Positions 61,072 to 64,000 of a stretch of 64,000 nt of DNA are shown piece after piece. The notes beneath the pieces are model-generated. The model was not told where the DNA came from. It made no database searches and saw only the letters and a list, made by a program, of their open reading frames with translations. The first letter of the stretch is position 1; each line of letters begins with the position of its first letter. The stretch comes from an uncultured Prevotellaceae bacterium. GTDB taxonomy: Bacteria > Bacteroidota > Bacteroidia > Bacteroidales > Bacteroidaceae. The stretch is from contig CACYME010000008.1 in assembly GCA_902775475.1 (NCBI GenBank), forward strand, positions 201,513 to 265,512. Direction: 5' to 3'. Made by a program: the position numbers and the translations under genes.

Positions 61072-62330
61072 AGAAAGCAATGCTCCACACGAAAGTGTCT
61101 GTCAAACTCCGAAAATCGGAGTTGCGCAACGAATGGTATTTATACCTTGAAGCCTATCCCGTGTTCAAGCCTGGGCATGATAAGCCATGCCGTGAACGTG
61201 AGTATCTGAATCGTATCATCATTACTCCCATATGGGACAAGACGCGCCCAGCCCGATTGAATGACTATGGTGTACAAACCTATAAGCCCAAACGGGATAT
61301 GAACGGTATCATCATTTGCCGTTCAAAGGCGGATCGTGAGACGTGTATCTTTGCAGACAACGTGCGAATCCTTCGCCAGCGTGAATACGACAATGCTGAG
61401 CTTTATTCTGACACCGAACAAGCTATGGTGGAGAAGAAAGCCAGAGGACAAGAAGACTTCATTGAATATTTCGGAAAGCAGGCAGCTAAACGCTACAAGA
61501 ATGACACCAAATCCGTCGGTGTCAATTGGGATAGAGCCCACGACTTGCTGAAGATATTTAACAAGAATAAGCCTTTACCGTTTGCTCAGATTGATATGCA
61601 CTTGATAGAGAGTTTCAGGGACTTCTTGCTAAAAGCTCCGCGAGGAGGCAATAAATCTGGAACCATCTCCCAGAATACGGCTTCCACTTACTTCACTCTA
61701 TTCAAAGCAGCATTACATCAAGCGTTCATTGACAGTTATTTCGACGTAGACATTGCCGCTAAGGTGAAGGGCATCTCTGGAGTGGAGAGCCGTCGCGAGT
61801 ATCTCACTATCGAGGAACTGAACAAACTCGCAGCAACACCTTGTGAATACCCCATGTTGAAGAAGGCTGCCTTCTTTAGTGCATTGACAGGACTTCGTCA
61901 TTCCGATATACGAAAGATGACTTGGAAAGAACTATCCGTAGAAGGTGACCACTACCGCATAAACTTCACTCAACGGAAAACAGGAGGTGTGGAGTACATG
62001 CCTATATCTGAGCAAGCCTATCTGATTTGTGGTGAACCCGCCGAACCCGATAGGTTGGTTTTTGAAGGATTACAAGATCCTTCATGGATTAACAGACCAG
62101 TGAAGAAGTGGATAGAAGCTGCTGGTATAAAGAAGCACATAACATTCCACTGTTTTCGTCATTCCTACGCAACAAACCAGCTTACAGAGGGCACGGACTT
62201 ATACACCGTATCAAAGATGTTGGGACATACCAACATCCGCACAACGCAGATATACGCCAAGGTCGTTGACTCCAAGAAAGAGGAGGCAGCACAAGCAATC
62301 AAGCTTGATCTTCAAAGCGACGTGATATAA
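61068..62330 (+). CDS. Tyrosine recombinase (integrase) of the integrative element
   Basis: 420 residues. The C-terminal catalytic domain has all key residues: R277 (LTGLRHSDIRKM), H361-x-x-R364 (HCFRHSYATNQL), H387 (MLGHTNIRTTQ) and the nucleophile Y396 (QIYAKV). Residues 130-230 form the SAM-like DNA-binding domain (IDMHLIESFRDFLLKAP). The N-terminal 1-120 is an arm-binding-like part. It should catalyse integration and excision of the element starting next to dnaK. Overlaps the helix-turn-helix gene by 4 nt. Intact in length and motifs. Confidence 0.93.
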   Translation: MKKAMLHTKVSVKLRKSELRNEWYLYLEAYPVFKPGHDKPCREREYLNRIIITPIWDKTRPARLNDYGVQTYKPKRDMNGIIICRSKADRETCIFADNVRILRQREYDNAELYSDTEQAMVEKKARGQEDFIEYFGKQAAKRYKNDTKSVGVNWDRAHDLLKIFNKNKPLPFAQIDMHLIESFRDFLLKAPRGGNKSGTISQNTASTYFTLFKAALHQAFIDSYFDVDIAAKVKGISGVESRREYLTIEELNKLAATPCEYPMLKKAAFFSALTGLRHSDIRKMTWKELSVEGDHYRINFTQRKTGGVEYMPISEQAYLICGEPAEPDRLVFEGLQDPSWINRPVKKWIEAAGIKKHITFHCFRHSYATNQLTEGTDLYTVSKMLGHTNIRTTQIYAKVVDSKKEEAAQAIKLDLQSDVI

Positions 62331-62410
62331 ATCCACCAGATACCCTACATAGGTTAAGCCATCTATACAATAGCAAAGGTGGCTTGGTCTGTTTTTTTAA
62401 CCTTCATTCA

Positions 62411-62561
62411 TACGGAATAGCCTACGGAAGTGCCCCGTAAGCCATTCCGCATCTCAATTATTTTCGATTTCTATTGTTAAATGATGTTTCTGAAACCGCC
62501 TGATTTCAAGCGGTTTCGGTTATTTATTGATTGTTGTTAATACGGAACAGCATACGGGAAG
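62411..62561 (+). repeat. Repeated TACGGAATAGCCTACGG-type sites near the integrase
   Basis: CGGAATAGCCTACGG (62413-62427) faces the near-complement CCGTAAGCCATTCCG (62435-62449). A direct copy, TACGGAACAGCATACGG, starts at 62541. The set may be arm-type binding sites for the recombinase or excisionase. Confidence 0.5.
62491..62518 (+). terminator. Hairpin in the integrase-excisionase gap
   Basis: GAAACCGC / GCGGTTTC stem with a 10-nt loop and AT-rich sequence behind. Confidence 0.5.
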
Positions 62562-62582
62562 CTTTCGCCCATTTTTCTGCCC

Positions 62583-62613
62583 TTGTGAAGGGCATTTTAT
62601 CGCACTATCTTTG
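62583..62613 (+). promoter_or_regulatory. Promoter of the excisionase-like gene
   Basis: TTG (62583-62585), 20 nt, TATCTTTG (62606-62613), 64 nt before the start codon. Confidence 0.6.
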
Positions 62614-62677
62614 CAGCCGAATTCATATAAACGCTGACTGCGCAGTCGCAAAGTATTAACAACAAATTTCATTTAAT

Positions 62678-63073
62678 ATGGAAGAAAGAAAACATACGTC
62701 GAGTGGCGTTCCCACCTTTGACATGATTCCCATGCTGATGGCGAATCTTCTCGAAGACAACAAGATTCTGTCAGCAAAGATTGATGCCCTCAACAGAAAA
62801 ATTTCGGCATCTGTAGGTAATAGTAAGGACGATGACCAGCGCATGGATGTAAACGAAGCACAGAAGTACATTCCTGGTCATCCCGCAGTTCAGACCATCT
62901 ACGGCTGGACATCCAACAATATGATACCATATCATAAGGTTGGCAAGCGCATCTATTTCGTCAAGTCAGAACTTGATGCCTGGCTTTCTAAGGAGCAGCA
63001 CAAGTCTCAGGAGGACTTGCAAAAAGAAGCTGAGGAATATGTGAATAATCGGAGAAAACAACCTACACAATAA
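62678..63073 (+). CDS. Excisionase-like helix-turn-helix protein
   Basis: 131 residues. Residues 1-50 are helical (LMANLLEDNKILSAKIDALN). Residues 60-110 resemble the helix_turn_helix_17/excisionase type: MDVNEAQKYIPGHPAVQTIYGWTS, IPYHKVGKRIYFVKSELDAWL. The tail is charged. Common in Bacteroidetes integrative elements, where such proteins control excision or replication genes. It starts after its own promoter, and the primase gene follows 6 nt after its stop. Confidence 0.8.
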   Translation: MEERKHTSSGVPTFDMIPMLMANLLEDNKILSAKIDALNRKISASVGNSKDDDQRMDVNEAQKYIPGHPAVQTIYGWTSNNMIPYHKVGKRIYFVKSELDAWLSKEQHKSQEDLQKEAEEYVNNRRKQPTQ

Positions 63074-63079
63074 TAAGGT

Positions 63080-64000
63080 ATGAGAATCGCTTCTAACATC
63101 ATTGATACGATTAAGGCCAAAGCCGACATCGTTGAGGATATCGGTGAACATGTTCACCTGACCAAGAGGGGGCAGAATTATACAGGACTATGCCCATTCC
63201 ATAATGACAGCACACCGTCATTAACCGTCAGTTCTGCTAAGGGCATTTACAAGTGTTTCGCTTGTGATGCCTCTGGCGATGTGATTAAATTCCTGCAAGA
63301 TTATCATAAAATATCCTTCGTCGAAGCCGTGAAGATGTTGGCCAATAAGTATGGCGTTGAGATTCCTGAGGATTCATGTTCTATGACTGATGATGCAGAC
63401 CAATGCAAGCGAGAGTCAATGTTCATCATCAATGACTATGCAGCCAAGTTCTTTGCCGAGAATCTATTCAGAGAAGCAGAAGAGTCGCACACGGCTTTAG
63501 ACTATGCTGTTAGCCGATGGCCAATAGAGTATATCCGTACATTTGGTATCGGCTATGCCTGCAATAGTTGGAATAGCTTTGCCCAATGGGCGAAAGAAAA
63601 AGGGCTTGACAAAGACCTTTTGCTTGAATTAGGACTTGTCAAGAAGAAAAGCATGAGCGATGATGTTTATGACACATTTCGTGGCCGCATAATGATCCCC
63701 ATCCGTGACAAACAGCATCGAATCATAGCTTTCACTGCAAGAATCCTGCCCGACATCCTTGCCCAAGACCCTAATGCTCCCAAGTATATTAACTCCTCTA
63801 CATCTCTTATATATGATAAGGGTAATAGCCTGTTCGGTATTGATGTAGCCTGGAACGCAGCATCAAAAGCAGGTGTGATGAATCTGGTAGAGGGTGCGCC
63901 AGATATAATGCGCTTGCAGGTTATTGGTGCTTCCAATACTGTTGCGCCTCTCGGCTCCTCATGGACAGAGGCACAACTCAGTATGCTGAAACGCATAACG
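63080..64000 (+). CDS. CHC2 zinc-finger DNA primase of the element (3' partial)
   Basis: 307 codons visible; the frame is open at the right edge. Residues 1-100 match the DnaG zinc domain: IIDTIKAKADIVEDIGEHV, CPFHNDSTPSL and GIYKCFACDASGDVIKFL give the C-H-C-C zinc ligands. The central part (FRGRIMIPIRDKQHRIIAFTAR, PKYINSS, LFGIDVAWNAA, and VEGAPDIMRL) is the start of the catalytic core; the EG of the Toprim fold is visible in LVEGAPD. It would make primers for replication of the excised element. The distance from chromosomal dnaK and the AT-rich codons show it is the element's own copy. Confidence 0.88.
   Translation, partial: MRIASNIIDTIKAKADIVEDIGEHVHLTKRGQNYTGLCPFHNDSTPSLTVSSAKGIYKCFACDASGDVIKFLQDYHKISFVEAVKMLANKYGVEIPEDSCSMTDDADQCKRESMFIINDYAAKFFAENLFREAEESHTALDYAVSRWPIEYIRTFGIGYACNSWNSFAQWAKEKGLDKDLLLELGLVKKKSMSDDVYDTFRGRIMIPIRDKQHRIIAFTARILPDILAQDPNAPKYINSSTSLIYDKGNSLFGIDVAWNAASKAGVMNLVEGAPDIMRLQVIGASNTVAPLGSSWTEAQLSMLKRIT

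Larger units (their letters stand above)
62331..62677 (+). other. Control and possible recombination region between integrase and excisionase-like genes
   Basis: No gene. It holds a probable integrase terminator (62356-62398: AAGCCATC/GGTGGCTT and a T-run), a TACGGAATAG dyad, a second hairpin (62492-62517) and a promoter (62583-62613) for the next gene. Confidence 0.65.

Noticed and set aside
60396-62478. TCGATTTCTATYGTT at 60396-60410 and 62464-62478 as attachment-site pair
   Set aside because: AT-rich and one mismatch in 15; both copies lie on the same side of the known element genes, so they cannot be its two ends without more sequence.
1-64000. tRNA or rRNA genes
   Set aside because: Reading both strands by eye I found no cloverleaf with a TTCRA-type loop and no rRNA-like stretch; a covariance search would be needed to be certain.

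Overview
The window looks like a chromosomal piece of a Bacteroidales bacterium, most likely Prevotella-like. Four things suggest this: Bacteroidetes-type promoters (TTTG, 19 nt, TAnnTTTG) before several genes, no Shine-Dalgarno sites, a subtype-iii type VI secretion (T6SS) locus, and meso-diaminopimelate dehydrogenase. I saw no rRNA, tRNA or CRISPR array.

Left part (1-32.5 kb, all + strand): a T6SS locus. It opens inside an oversized tube protein, in which a Hcp/TssD domain follows more than 850 residues of 11-residue repeats. VgrG, an unknown protein, a PAAR-like DUF4280 protein and an AT-rich effector/immunity-like cassette (8-11.7 kb) follow. The baseplate genes lie at 21.7-26.0 kb (TssG-like, TssK, TssE, TssF). 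After them come a peptidoglycan-binding protein, a glucosaminidase with LysM repeats, a membrane Ser/Thr kinase, a WG-repeat-like envelope protein and a PP2C phosphatase. The sheath, ClpV and membrane-complex genes are not in the window.

The standout is at 12.2-21.7 kb, between the cargo genes and the baseplate genes. It is a complete eukaryote-like ubiquitin conjugation set: a ubiquitin-like protein ending in Ala-Gly, an E2 with HPN and a catalytic Cys, two exported partner proteins, a membrane-anchored JAMM peptidase, a protein with a periplasmic vWA-like part, a cytoplasmic RING-H2-like domain, several membrane helices and a FHA-like C-terminus, and an E1. FHA plus kinase plus phosphatase suggests that phospho-threonine signalling and ubiquitin-like tagging meet at a T6SS. 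Period-7 repeats fill the junctions of this module, and three 21-bp repeats stand before the ubiquitin-like gene.

Middle part (32.5-45.4 kb): a minus-strand MBG-repeat surface protein with a long structured leader and a 52-residue companion gene; then ddh, an exported protein, a minus-strand double-SGNH esterase, and nrdD-nrdG.

Right part (45.7-60.3 kb): etfB-etfA, a 58-residue membrane protein, an acyl-CoA dehydrogenase, minus-strand dacB, a three-part exonuclease/RecQ/UvrD-type protein, a small exported protein, recA and dnaK. Just after the dnaK terminator (60.5-64 kb) the sequence becomes AT-richer and an integrative element begins: zinc-finger/helix-turn-helix protein, tyrosine recombinase, excisionase-like protein and a CHC2 primase cut by the window edge.
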